DNA of 23,171 bases from the NCBI GenBank assembly GCA_021799715.1, contig JAJYZY010000029.1:1-23171 (forward strand), read 5' to 3'. Origin of the DNA: Planctomycetota bacterium. Its GTDB lineage: Bacteria; Planctomycetota; Phycisphaerae; WQYP01. A program made the translations under genes and the position numbers. The first letter of the stretch is position 1. Each line of letters begins with the position of its first letter. The notes under the pieces are model-generated. The model did no database searches. It was not told the DNA's origin and saw only the letters and a list, made by a program, of their open reading frames with translations. Below, one piece after another: positions 8,604 through 16,227 of the stretch.

Positions 8604-10151
8604 ATGGGCGTGACAATGATTTCACAGATGCTTGGCCACATGGATTTCCCCCGCGTTATCGCGGCGCTTTGGTTGCCCCATGGTGAATCCACGTTCAGCC
8701 CCGGTGTGCAGTTTCTGTGGGATTTCTGGTATTGGATTTCCGTATTCTTCACCGTGTTGATTGTGGGCCTGGTGGTCTATTTTTCCATTCGCTACCGCCA
8801 CACCAAAGACCGCACCATCGCCGAGGACTCCCCTTCGCACAACAATCCGCTGGAAATAACCTGGACGGTTATACCTTTGATCATCGTCATGGTCATATTT
8901 GCCCTGGGCTTCAAAGATTACATGAACATGGATTCCCCGCCCGCGAACAGTTACAACATCCATGTCATTGCCCAGAAGTGGAGCTGGACATTTATCTATG
9001 AAAATGGTGCCATCAGCAACACGCTGTATCTTCCGGTGAACCGACCGGTCAAGTTGAACATGACCTCCAAAGACGTGCTGCACGGATTTTGGATTCCCGA
9101 TCTTTCCATTCAACGTGATGTTGTGCCGGGGCGGGTCATGACCACTTGGGTTCAAGCCACGCACCCGGGTAAATATATTCTGCAGTGCGCCGAGTATTGC
9201 GGCGACGGCCATTCGGAAATGCGGGCCAATGTTGTGGCTGAACCCTATCCGAAATTTCAACAGCAGATTCTGGCCGCCGCCAATATTTTTGAGGAAAATG
9301 GCAAGCCCTTGCCGCTCGCAACCGTCGGTAAAAAGCTCTATGTCACACTGGGCTGCCTGGGCTGCCACTCCGTTGATGGCTCGAAAGGCACCGGCCCGTC
9401 CTGGAAAAATCTGGCCGGCTCCAAAGAAGTTCTCGCCAATGGTCAGAGCGTGTCCGTGGATTATGCGTTTCTAAAAACCATGATTACGCATCCTGGCCGC
9501 GTGTTGATTAAAGGATTTCCCGCCGGCGTCATGCCGAGTTACGGCTCGCGCTTCACGGGTAAAAATGTCAAAAATCTTTACGCGGTTGTCTGGTACATTA
9601 ACAGTCTGAGCAAATATTCCAATAAAGCTTCCCAACCTCCCGTGCCGAATGAACCCGCCGGTGCCGAGCCGGCGGCATCATCCAAAGTGGCACCGGTTTC
9701 CGCCCCGGCCGTCGCATCGCACAGCGGAATCGCCGCGGCCGCCGCCCCGGTTGCCACAGTGCCGACCGGCCCCAAGCCCATTCCAATGCACGTTCTGGGG
9801 GCCAAGCTTTACAAATCTCTGGGTTGTATCGGTTGTCATACGGTTAATGGTCAACCGGGCGTGGGGCCAACCTGGAAAAACTTGGCGGGCTATCCGCAGA
9901 AGCTTACCAACGGCAAAACGGTGATAGCTGATTATAAATTTCTGCGCACGATGATTCTCGATCCTGGAACCATGGATGTGGTTGGCGTGCCGGCGGGCGT
10001 CATGCCGAATATGTACAAGTATCAGTTATCCGGGAAGAAACATCCGCATGAGAATAAATTAAACGCGATCATCTGGTATATTAATTCTTTGAGCAACCGT
10101 AGCAGTAAGGCCACCGAGCCGCCGGTTCCGGATGTTCCGGCGGCGCATTAG
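8604..10151 (+). CDS. coxB: Cytochrome c oxidase subunit II with CuA and two fused cytochrome c domains
   Basis: The 515-residue protein is larger than ordinary subunit II (about 250-350). In order: two transmembrane helices (about residues 38-62 and 85-107), the CuA cupredoxin domain, cytochrome c domain 1 (about 240-350), an Ala/Pro-rich linker (about 350-393) and cytochrome c domain 2 (about 394-515). CuA ligands are His in VLHGFW and the Cys, Glu, Cys, His and Met of CAEYCGDGHSEM (about 195-206). The heme motifs are CLGCH (about 250) and CIGCH (about 409); each domain has PAGVMP with the likely Met ligand. A single fused cytochrome c is normal for caa3 oxidases, so the second is unusual. 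It should receive electrons from ACIII and pass them to CuA. AGGGAAGG lies upstream of ATG 8604. Confidence 0.95.
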   Translation: MGVTMISQMLGHMDFPRVIAALWLPHGESTFSPGVQFLWDFWYWISVFFTVLIVGLVVYFSIRYRHTKDRTIAEDSPSHNNPLEITWTVIPLIIVMVIFALGFKDYMNMDSPPANSYNIHVIAQKWSWTFIYENGAISNTLYLPVNRPVKLNMTSKDVLHGFWIPDLSIQRDVVPGRVMTTWVQATHPGKYILQCAEYCGDGHSEMRANVVAEPYPKFQQQILAAANIFEENGKPLPLATVGKKLYVTLGCLGCHSVDGSKGTGPSWKNLAGSKEVLANGQSVSVDYAFLKTMITHPGRVLIKGFPAGVMPSYGSRFTGKNVKNLYAVVWYINSLSKYSNKASQPPVPNEPAGAEPAASSKVAPVSAPAVASHSGIAAAAAPVATVPTGPKPIPMHVLGAKLYKSLGCIGCHTVNGQPGVGPTWKNLAGYPQKLTNGKTVIADYKFLRTMILDPGTMDVVGVPAGVMPNMYKYQLSGKKHPHENKLNAIIWYINSLSNRSSKATEPPVPDVPAAH

Positions 10152-10217
10152 GCTGCTTGAAGTAAATGTGAATTGGGAATTGTGTCCTCCGTTGTTTTGG
10201 ATGCAGGAGTAATAAAA

Positions 10218-11954
10218 ATGACCACGTTGACTGGAAGTAATCACGGCGATGCGCCCGTTGTGCCCGCCAAGCCGGACAACTACCTCACGCACGGTAAAAC
10301 CATCAGTTCATGGTTGCTGACGCTGGATCACAAACGCATCGGCATCATGTATCTGATTACGGCGCTGCTGGCGTTTTTCATCGGCGGCATGCTCGCCGAG
10401 GTGATTCGCACACAGTTGCTGGTGCCGCAGGGGCTGATTTTTCATGGCACCGGTTCGGTGGCTTCAAGTTATGCCGCGTATCGTTACTACAATCAGGTCT
10501 TTACGCTGCACGGCATTATCATGGTGTTTCTTGTGTTGATCCCCATCATTCCCGGTGCTTTGGGAAATTTTGCGCTGCCGCTGCTTTTGGGAGCCAAGGA
10601 TGTCGCGTTTCCCAAGCTCAATTTAATCAGTTTTTATCTTTACGTCGTCGGCGCGCTGTTGGCGATTCTTTCCACTGTTCTGGGAGCGGTGGATACCGGC
10701 TGGACATTCTATACGCCCTTCAGCATCCAAACGGAATCCTACGTTGTCGTCATGGTGCTGGGCATATTCCTGGTGGGGTTCAGTTCCATTTTCACCGGTA
10801 TTAACTTCATGGTCACCATTCACAAGCTCCGGCCGCCCGGCATGAGCTGGTTCCGCATGCCTTTGTTCCTCTGGGCCATTTATGCCACATCACTTATTCA
10901 GGTTGCCGCCACACCCGTGGTGGGCATCACCTTTGTGCTTCTGATGATGGAACGCATCATGGGGATCGGCATATTCAATCCGGCGCTTGGCGGCAATCCG
11001 GTGCTGTTCCAGGAATTTTTCTGGTTCTATTCCCACCCCGCGGTCTACATTATGATTCTGCCGGCAATGGGCATCGTCAGCGAAATAATACCCGTATTCA
11101 GCCGGAAACACATTTTCGGTTATGAATTTATCGCTTTAAGCTCGCTGGCCATCGCGTTGATCGGCTTTCTGGTTTGGGGCCACCACATTTTTGTCAACGG
11201 TCAATCGGCCGAACTCGATGCCGTTTTCAGCTTTTTAACATTTGTTGTGGCTGTTCCCTCCGCGATTAAAGTCTGGAACTGGCTGGCTACCATGTACAAA
11301 GGAGCCATTGTTCTTAAAACGCCGATGCTGTATGCCCTCTCATTTATCGTGCTATTTACCATCGGCGGTTTGACCGGTGTGGTGCTCGGCGCGCTATCCG
11401 AAGACGTGGTGCTGCATGATACATATTTCGTCGTCGGCCACTTTCATTATGTGATGATGGGTGGAACGCTTATCGGGTTTATTGCCGGCATGCACTATTG
11501 GTGGCCCAAAATGTTTGGCCGCATGTACAATGAACGCATCGCCCAATGGACATGCGTGGTATTGTTCATCGGTGTGAACCTTACGTTCTTCCCCCAGTTA
11601 ATGGTCGGTGCCGACGGCATGCCGCGCCGTTATGCCAGCTATCTGCCCATGTATCAACCCTATATGATTGCATCCACGATTGGGGCCTATATCCAGCTAG
11701 TGGCCTTTTTGACCATGGCCGGTTATCTGCTGCATTCGCTTTTCTACGGGAAAAAAGCCCCGGTCAATCCATGGGGTGGTGGTTCGCTGGAATGGGAAAC
11801 ATCCTCTCCGCCGCCGCATGACAATTTTGAAACCACACCATCCGTCGGTGATCCGTATGATTACGCCGATTTGGTGTTTGATGCCGCCAGTAACGGGTAT
11901 GTTCGCACCGAAAAACCGGCGGAATCGCTGGTTCCGGTTAAAGCGGCGCATTGA
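10218..11954 (+). CDS. coxA: Cytochrome c oxidase subunit I, A2-type heme-copper oxidase
   Basis: The 578-residue catalytic subunit reduces O2 and pumps protons across the inner membrane. It has about twelve helices. Visible ligands: heme a His in TLHGIIMVF (about residue 98); CuB His and cross-linked Tyr in YSHPAVYIM (about 272-280); the CuB His pair in WGHHIFVNG (about 322-323); heme a3 and heme a His in [11 protein letters not shown] (about 407-413). In helix VI the D-channel Glu of A1 oxidases (HPEVY) is Ala, and the YS pair precedes the His, the mark of A2 oxidases such as Rhodothermus and Thermus caa3. AGGAG (10205-10209) lies 8 bases before ATG 10218, so I prefer it to the upstream GTG/TTG-type starts. 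A hydrophilic C-terminal tail follows the last helix. Confidence 0.96.
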   Translation: MTTLTGSNHGDAPVVPAKPDNYLTHGKTISSWLLTLDHKRIGIMYLITALLAFFIGGMLAEVIRTQLLVPQGLIFHGTGSVASSYAAYRYYNQVFTLHGIIMVFLVLIPIIPGALGNFALPLLLGAKDVAFPKLNLISFYLYVVGALLAILSTVLGAVDTGWTFYTPFSIQTESYVVVMVLGIFLVGFSSIFTGINFMVTIHKLRPPGMSWFRMPLFLWAIYATSLIQVAATPVVGITFVLLMMERIMGIGIFNPALGGNPVLFQEFFWFYSHPAVYIMILPAMGIVSEIIPVFSRKHIFGYEFIALSSLAIALIGFLVWGHHIFVNGQSAELDAVFSFLTFVVAVPSAIKVWNWLATMYKGAIVLKTPMLYALSFIVLFTIGGLTGVVLGALSEDVVLHDTYFVVGHFHYVMMGGTLIGFIAGMHYWWPKMFGRMYNERIAQWTCVVLFIGVNLTFFPQLMVGADGMPRRYASYLPMYQPYMIASTIGAYIQLVAFLTMAGYLLHSLFYGKKAPVNPWGGGSLEWETSSPPPHDNFETTPSVGDPYDYADLVFDAASNGYVRTEKPAESLVPVKAAH

Positions 11955-11964
11955 TTTTGTCCTG

Positions 11965-11996
11965 ACCGCCGGCGGACTCAATCCGCCGGTGGTTTT
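11965..11996 (+). terminator. GC-rich hairpin with short T-run between coxA and coxC
   Basis: ACCGCCGGCGGA (11965-11976) pairs with TCCGCCGGTGGT (11982-11993) as a 12-bp stem with one G-T pair and loop CTCAA, followed by four Ts (11993-11996). It resembles an intrinsic terminator with a short U-tract. It may be a partial terminator that lowers expression of genes after coxA, or a REP-like palindrome. Confidence 0.45.
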
Positions 11997-12084
11997 CATG
12001 GACATTGAGATGATAATTGCCGCCTGGCAAGGATATATTTTTTTGTTAATCAGTGGAATCTGATCGTTTCTAAAGTGAGAGTTC

Positions 12085-12960
12085 ATGGCTGAAGCATTGG
12101 CGATAACCGCAACCGAAGAACAGGTTGCCAGAGAACATCTGGCGCATCATTTCGACACACCGCAGCAACAGTTTGATGCCGGCACGCTGGGCATGTGGAT
12201 GTTTCTGGCGACGGAAATGCTGCTTTTCAGCGGATTGTTTTGCGCTTATGCCGTATTTCGCGCCACACATCCGGAAGTCTTTAAATATGCCGGTCAATAT
12301 CTTGATCCGGTATCGGGTCTTATTAATGCTTTGATCCTGCTGACCAGTGGTCTTACCATGGCCCTGGCGGTGCGGTTTGCGCAAACGGGGAAGCGTTTTG
12401 CCCTAAGCCTGTGCCTGGCTCTGACCATGCTTGGCGGAGTGGCCTTTTTGGCTATTCACGCCAAGGAATATTTTGACAATGGCCAGGCTAAACTGCTCTG
12501 GGGAACACACTATGCTCCGACCGTCGGCCCCAACGGAAAGCCCATTGCACCGGTAACCGGGCTGGTTCCATTGGTGGTCAAGCCCAAACCCGTGGCCAGC
12601 GCGGGTTGGCAACAACTTGATGCACTGGGTAAGGCTGGTTTTGTCGTTTCGCATTCCGACATTATGCCCGCTCCCATCGGTCCCGCCGGTGTGGCCACCG
12701 CGCAAAAACCCGCCGCTACGGAAAATCCTTTCCAGCCGGCCAATGTTCAGATTTTCTTTGGTATTTACTTTCTTATGACCGGCCTGCACAGCCTGCATGT
12801 GATTATCGGCATTATTGTCATCGGCTGGTTGCTGATCCGTTCTTTCCGGGGTGAATTTGGTCCCGGTTACAACGCCCCGGTTGTTTATGTCGGAATGTAT
12901 TGGGGAGTCGTCGATATGGTCTGGATGTTCCTGTTCCCCCTGTTGTATCTGATTCATTGA
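12085..12960 (+). CDS. coxC: Cytochrome c oxidase subunit III with long loop insertion
   Basis: The 291-residue protein starts with a ~30-residue tail, then GTLGMWMFLATEMLLFSGLFC (first helix; about residues 33-53), typical of COX3 (heme-copper oxidase subunit III). It ends with the family pattern FGIYFLMTGLHSLHVIIGI and YWGVVDMVWMFLFPLLYL. Subunit III has no redox centre and stabilises the core and its proton uptake. Between the helix ending HAKEYFD (about 133) and the helix starting FFGIYF (about 228) lie about 95 residues rich in Pro, Ala and Gly; bacterial relatives usually have only ~25-30 there. The start at 12085 has GAGAG just upstream. It follows coxA after 130 bp that include the hairpin at 11965-11996. 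Confidence 0.9.
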   Translation: MAEALAITATEEQVAREHLAHHFDTPQQQFDAGTLGMWMFLATEMLLFSGLFCAYAVFRATHPEVFKYAGQYLDPVSGLINALILLTSGLTMALAVRFAQTGKRFALSLCLALTMLGGVAFLAIHAKEYFDNGQAKLLWGTHYAPTVGPNGKPIAPVTGLVPLVVKPKPVASAGWQQLDALGKAGFVVSHSDIMPAPIGPAGVATAQKPAATENPFQPANVQIFFGIYFLMTGLHSLHVIIGIIVIGWLLIRSFRGEFGPGYNAPVVYVGMYWGVVDMVWMFLFPLLYLIH

Positions 12961-13020
12961 TGAAATGTATGTCATGCCAGTTGCATTTGAACTAATGCGG
13001 CTGAAGAATGTTGAGGTCGT

Positions 13021-13446
13021 ATGTCTTCTGATCATGCAAAACCTGTGGTTCCGGCCCGCTCGCATATTCTTTCCGTTCAAACCCTGGTTGTGGTTTGGAT
13101 TATTCTATGTGCGTTGGCCATCGGCAATCTGTTTATTGCCAAATTGCATCTCGGTCCGGCTACCGTATTTATTGAGCTGGCTGTGGCCGTTGCCATGGCA
13201 GTCATCAGCGCGTTGTATTTCATGCACCTGCGCTACGACAGCCTTTTTTCCGTTGCCATTTTGCTGCTTACGCTCATATTCATCACGTTGTTTATTTCTT
13301 TTGTAATTATTGATGTGAAAGCGGATCAACCGCAAATGTATTCCGGAGAGGCACAGGAAATGGTGCAAATTGAACAGCATCTTGCCGGGTCCAATTCCAC
13401 GCCACCGATGGCGGTAAAACCCGCCATGCCCGCGCCAGCTAAGTAA
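13021..13446 (+). CDS. coxD: Cytochrome c oxidase subunit IV (prokaryotic COX4-like)
   Basis: The 141-residue protein has three hydrophobic helices (about residues 18-40, 45-68 and 76-98) with AISALYFMHLRYDS between the second and third, the usual signature of the bacterial COX4/CyoD-like family (PF03626). It is a small accessory subunit of the oxidase core. The C-terminal ~40 residues are a Pro/Ala-rich hydrophilic tail. GAGG lies just before ATG 13021. The gene lies 60 bp after coxC. A 113-codon frame overlapping it (12965-13306) is a shadow. Confidence 0.85.
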   Translation: MSSDHAKPVVPARSHILSVQTLVVVWIILCALAIGNLFIAKLHLGPATVFIELAVAVAMAVISALYFMHLRYDSLFSVAILLLTLIFITLFISFVIIDVKADQPQMYSGEAQEMVQIEQHLAGSNSTPPMAVKPAMPAPAK

Positions 13447-13747
13447 GCGCCGGTGAAAAATCGCCCCGCCGGATTAAGAACCAATCGCGGGTTCTATGGC
13501 GTGGCAACGGAAAACCTGAAGTTGATCAAGCACCGGCCCTGATAAATGTGATGCGGGCCATGCGGAACGCATCCGGATTGATTTGAGATTACGCTGCAGT
13601 GGTGGCAAAGGCCCGGCGCGGCGGTAAGGTGCGTGGTTCCGGCCGCAGTCCGCGTACCAAACACGCCGCGGTAGTATGCTGCGGGCCATCTTGCCGAGCA
13701 TGGAATGCTGATAACCGCCCCGCCAATCAAACGAAAAGGTTGATCTT
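13447..13747. other. 301-bp gap between coxD and the second subunit III gene
   Basis: I see no gene. There is a small hairpin, AGAACC with GGTTCT (13477-13495, 7-base loop), without a T-run, and a second short stem ATGCG/CGCAT near 13560. No clear promoter is seen. Short minus-strand frames here look like chance. Confidence 0.5.
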
Positions 13748-14431
13748 ATGACCGGGGAACTTCAACCTGAACCGCAGATAGAATCCAAGCGCTACGGCGG
13801 CAAGCAGTTGCATGTTCCCGGTGCCGGAACCCTCGGCGTTTCACTGCTGGTTGGATCATTATCCGTCCTGTTTGTTTCCAGCCTCATCGGTTATATCTGC
13901 TACTGGTACTCTTTTCCGCGCCCGATCACGGTGCATCTGCCCTGGGGACTCTGGCTGAGCACCGCGGTTTTGCTGATCAGCTCTGTGACCATCCATTGGG
14001 CCTGGCTGGCCATGCGCCACGACCTGCAGCGCTCCAGCCAATTGGCGCTGATGATCACGTTGATCCTCGGGATCGCCTTCCTTGGCCTGCAATGCTGGAA
14101 CTGGGCGGAAATTTTTGGCGCGCTGCAAAGTGCGGACCAGGCCCTTAAAGCGATCAATCCGCAATACCCATCGCCCATCGGCGGCATGCGCATGGCGCAC
14201 GCATTGATCTACGAAAAGCAGGCCTTATTCGCGGCATTCTTTTTTTTTACCGTCCTGCATGCCGTGCATGTCGTGGGTGGACTGATTCCGCTGGGCGCGG
14301 TCAATGTCAAAGCCCGCCGCGGCATTTACTCCCGCAACTACCATCCCGGCGTTCGATATTGCCTGATTTATTGGCACTTTCTTGATGCCGCGTGGATTCT
14401 GATTCTCATTACCCTGCTGATCACATTCTGA
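13748..14431 (+). CDS. Second cytochrome c oxidase subunit III-like protein
   Basis: The 227-residue membrane protein matches the COX3 fold in its second half: AAFFFFTVLHAVHVVGGLIP (about residues 160-179) and YCLIYWHFLDAAWILILITL (about 203-222), the last two helices with the family His and Trp. The first half has helices at about 28-50, 60-80 and 98-115. It is much more divergent than the coxC gene and lacks the GTLGMWMFLA opening. Similar heme-copper oxidase subunit III-like genes often close ACIII/caa3 loci. It could be an accessory subunit, or serve an alternative oxidase form. AAGG lies 8 bases before ATG 13748. Confidence 0.8.
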   Translation: MTGELQPEPQIESKRYGGKQLHVPGAGTLGVSLLVGSLSVLFVSSLIGYICYWYSFPRPITVHLPWGLWLSTAVLLISSVTIHWAWLAMRHDLQRSSQLALMITLILGIAFLGLQCWNWAEIFGALQSADQALKAINPQYPSPIGGMRMAHALIYEKQALFAAFFFFTVLHAVHVVGGLIPLGAVNVKARRGIYSRNYHPGVRYCLIYWHFLDAAWILILITLLITF

Positions 14432-14584
14432 TGCGGCCGCCGTGCGTTGATAACACCGCTATGCCGTCCGGCGGGTAATCTGCGGATATCGGCAAAATAG
14501 TCCAATCGCATGCGCGAAAAGTTTTTGTGCTTTGCATTTTGGTGCCGTGGAGTTCTCGCGGTTCTTCGTTTACACTTTCCAACC

Positions 14585-15487
14585 ATGCAGAAGCCGCAAT
14601 TTCAATCTGTTGCCATTATTGGTGTGGGCTTACTGGGCGCATCATTGGGTTTGGCGATTAAACAGCGGGAACTTGCCGCCCGCGTGCTTGGCGTCGGCAG
14701 GGCCGGATCGCCGTCGAATCAGAAGGCATTGGATATTGGAGCCATCGATCAGGCATTCACCGATCCCGCTCCGGCGGTACCGGATTGTGATCTGGTGGTT
14801 TTGGCGGCAAATGTGGGACAGTTTCCGGCGCTGATGGCAGCCATTGCGCCGAGCTTAAAAAGCGGCGCGTTGATAACGGATGTGGGTTCAACCAAACAAC
14901 AGGTTATGAAATGGGCGGGTAAACTGCTCCCGGCCAACGTGGATTTTATCGGCTCGCATCCGATGGCCGGCTCGGAAAAACGTGGCCCGGAAAACGCCCG
15001 CGCGGATCTGTTTCAAGATGCGCTTTGCCTGCTGTGTCCGCCCAGGCTTCGCGGACGCGGCGCGTTTACAGGCGGCCGTGTGGCGGCGGCAACGGAAAAA
15101 CTGGAAAAGTTCTGGCAGGCGTTGGGCATGCGCACGCGGCAACTGCCGGCGCATCAGCACGATCAATGGGTGGCTCTGATCAGCCATATTCCCCATGCCG
15201 CGGCTTGCGTAACCGCAATGGTGGCGGGCCAAAATGCGGATGCCGGCGCAGCCATAGCCGGTGGCTTTGTGGATACCACGCGCGTGGCTTCCGGTGACCC
15301 GGACATGTGGACGGATATATTCCTGACCAATCGTGTGGAAATCAATAGAAATCTAAATGCCGCCATGCAGGCTCTGCGCAAATTGCAGGCGGCCATTCGC
15401 CGCGGTGATCAATCGGCGGTTAAGGAATTTCTGCAAACCGCCAAACAGCGGCATGAACTGCTGCTTTCCCGCCGCAATGCGCGCTGA
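14585..15487 (+). CDS. tyrA: Prephenate/arogenate dehydrogenase (tyrosine biosynthesis)
   Basis: The 300-residue cytoplasmic enzyme oxidatively decarboxylates prephenate (or arogenate) with NAD(P) on the way to tyrosine. The N-terminal Rossmann fold shows VAIIGVGLLGASLGLA (about residues 9-24). ITDVGSTK (about 97-104) and the substrate-site motif GSHPMAGSEKRG (about 123-134, catalytic His 125) are diagnostic. LISHIPHAAACV (about 198-209) and the all-helical C-terminal domain follow; length is normal and no ACT or chorismate mutase domain is fused. I chose ATG 14585, directly before the Rossmann strand; the frame is open to 14510 but the extra part looks non-coding. No ribosome site is seen at either start. 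Prephenate versus arogenate preference cannot be read. Confidence 0.92.
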   Translation: MQKPQFQSVAIIGVGLLGASLGLAIKQRELAARVLGVGRAGSPSNQKALDIGAIDQAFTDPAPAVPDCDLVVLAANVGQFPALMAAIAPSLKSGALITDVGSTKQQVMKWAGKLLPANVDFIGSHPMAGSEKRGPENARADLFQDALCLLCPPRLRGRGAFTGGRVAAATEKLEKFWQALGMRTRQLPAHQHDQWVALISHIPHAAACVTAMVAGQNADAGAAIAGGFVDTTRVASGDPDMWTDIFLTNRVEINRNLNAAMQALRKLQAAIRRGDQSAVKEFLQTAKQRHELLLSRRNAR

Positions 15488-15488
15488 T

Positions 15489-15899
15489 TCATAGCGCCCG
15501 GGCCAGAAGTTCTTCCGGGCTTTTATAGCAGTTGGTTTCATCGGTAAACAGACCGGGAACAAAATGGTATTCCGGGTGCGCCTTGGGATGAAACGCCAGC
15601 AAGTGCAACCGTCCCAGGCCGGTGTTGTAAAGACAGTGCGGCTTGCCAGGCGGCACGACAATCGTGCTGCCGGCCGCCACGCTCCGCGGATCCTGGCCGA
15701 TAAACAGAATGCCTTCGCCTTCCAGAAACACCAGGATTTCCTCGCTGTCATGATAGTGCGGCGGAACGTGGCCGCGTGGATCGTAGGTTTCTTCCAGCAC
15801 CAGCGAACTGCGCGTGCCGCTTTCGGGGCACGCCAGAACTTCCAACGTGCCATTCCGCACGGTATCGCGCAATAATTCCAATTGAGAGACGGTATCCAT
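15489..15899 (-). CDS. Small single-domain cupin protein
   Basis: The 136-residue protein is a one-domain cupin. Cupin motif 1 is GHVPPHYHDSEEILVFLEGEG (ends quoted; about residues 43-63) with metal ligands His, His and Glu. Motif 2 is GSTIVVPPGKPHCLYN (about 77-92) with the fourth His. Such proteins bind Fe, Mn, Zn or Ni and act as dioxygenases, isomerases or sugar/ligand sensors; the substrate cannot be inferred. AGGAG lies 8 bases before its ATG (complement of 15897-15899). It converges on tyrA, with one base between the two stop codons, and is divergent from the transporter gene. Confidence 0.85.
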   Translation of the reverse strand: MDTVSQLELLRDTVRNGTLEVLACPESGTRSSLVLEETYDPRGHVPPHYHDSEEILVFLEGEGILFIGQDPRSVAAGSTIVVPPGKPHCLYNTGLGRLHLLAFHPKAHPEYHFVPGLFTDETNCYKSPEELLARAL

Positions 15900-16123
15900 T
15901 GTACAACTCCTGATGAATCCATGACCGGATTTTTATTTTTCGTTTTGGCTCCGGAAACCTGTTTTGCGGTTCTCCGTGCCGGCGTCGAACAACCACCGAT
16001 CACATTGAACAAGCCACAATAATTTTCGGCTAATCGGGACGTAAAGTTGAACGAAACGCCAACGCTTTTGCGCTTTATAAGCATTGATATTTACAGGGCC
16101 TTTTTATGGGATGCGGAGAATGC

Positions 16124-16145
16124 AGGAGGTTCTGATATGTATTGA
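16124..16145 (+). other. Shine-Dalgarno followed by ATG-TAT-TGA mini-ORF
   Basis: AGGAGG (16124-16129) is followed at the ideal 7-base spacing by ATG TAT TGA (16137-16145). This encodes only Met-Tyr. One base later an ATG (16147) opens a 26-codon frame ending at 16227. It may be a start-stop regulatory site or the relic of a lost gene. Confidence 0.35.
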
Positions 16146-16146
16146 C

Positions 16147-16227
16147 ATGGGATTGGTTGATATTTTGGTGCGCCGGAGTGTGATGATCGAAAAAAGTGCG
16201 CACAAATTGGTATTTATTGGTGAATAG
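16147..16227 (+). CDS. Possible 26-residue peptide downstream of the mini-ORF
   Basis: ATG at 16147 opens 26 codons (beginning MGLVDILVRR, ending LVFIGE) and stops at TAG 16225-16227. It starts one base after the TGA of the mini-ORF, so ribosomes ending there could reinitiate. It overlaps the left arm of the inverted repeat. No homology is recognised; it may be chance. Confidence 0.15.
   Translation: MGLVDILVRRSVMIEKSAHKLVFIGE

Noticed and set aside
12965..13306. 113-codon + strand frame overlapping the start of coxD
   Set aside because: The coxD frame has the COX4-like helices and a ribosome site; this one is rich in Cys, Trp and Leu from frame-shifted membrane codons.
13477..13495. AGAACC/GGTTCT hairpin as the terminator of the cox operon
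   Set aside because: The stem is only 6 bp and no T-run follows; it is recorded only as a weak structure in the gap.
15353..16084. 243-codon minus-strand frame overlapping tyrA, the cupin and the control region
   Set aside because: It runs in a different frame from the cupin, covers three unrelated contexts and has an Arg/Ala/Trp-rich composition; the cupin frame has both cupin motifs and a good ribosome site.
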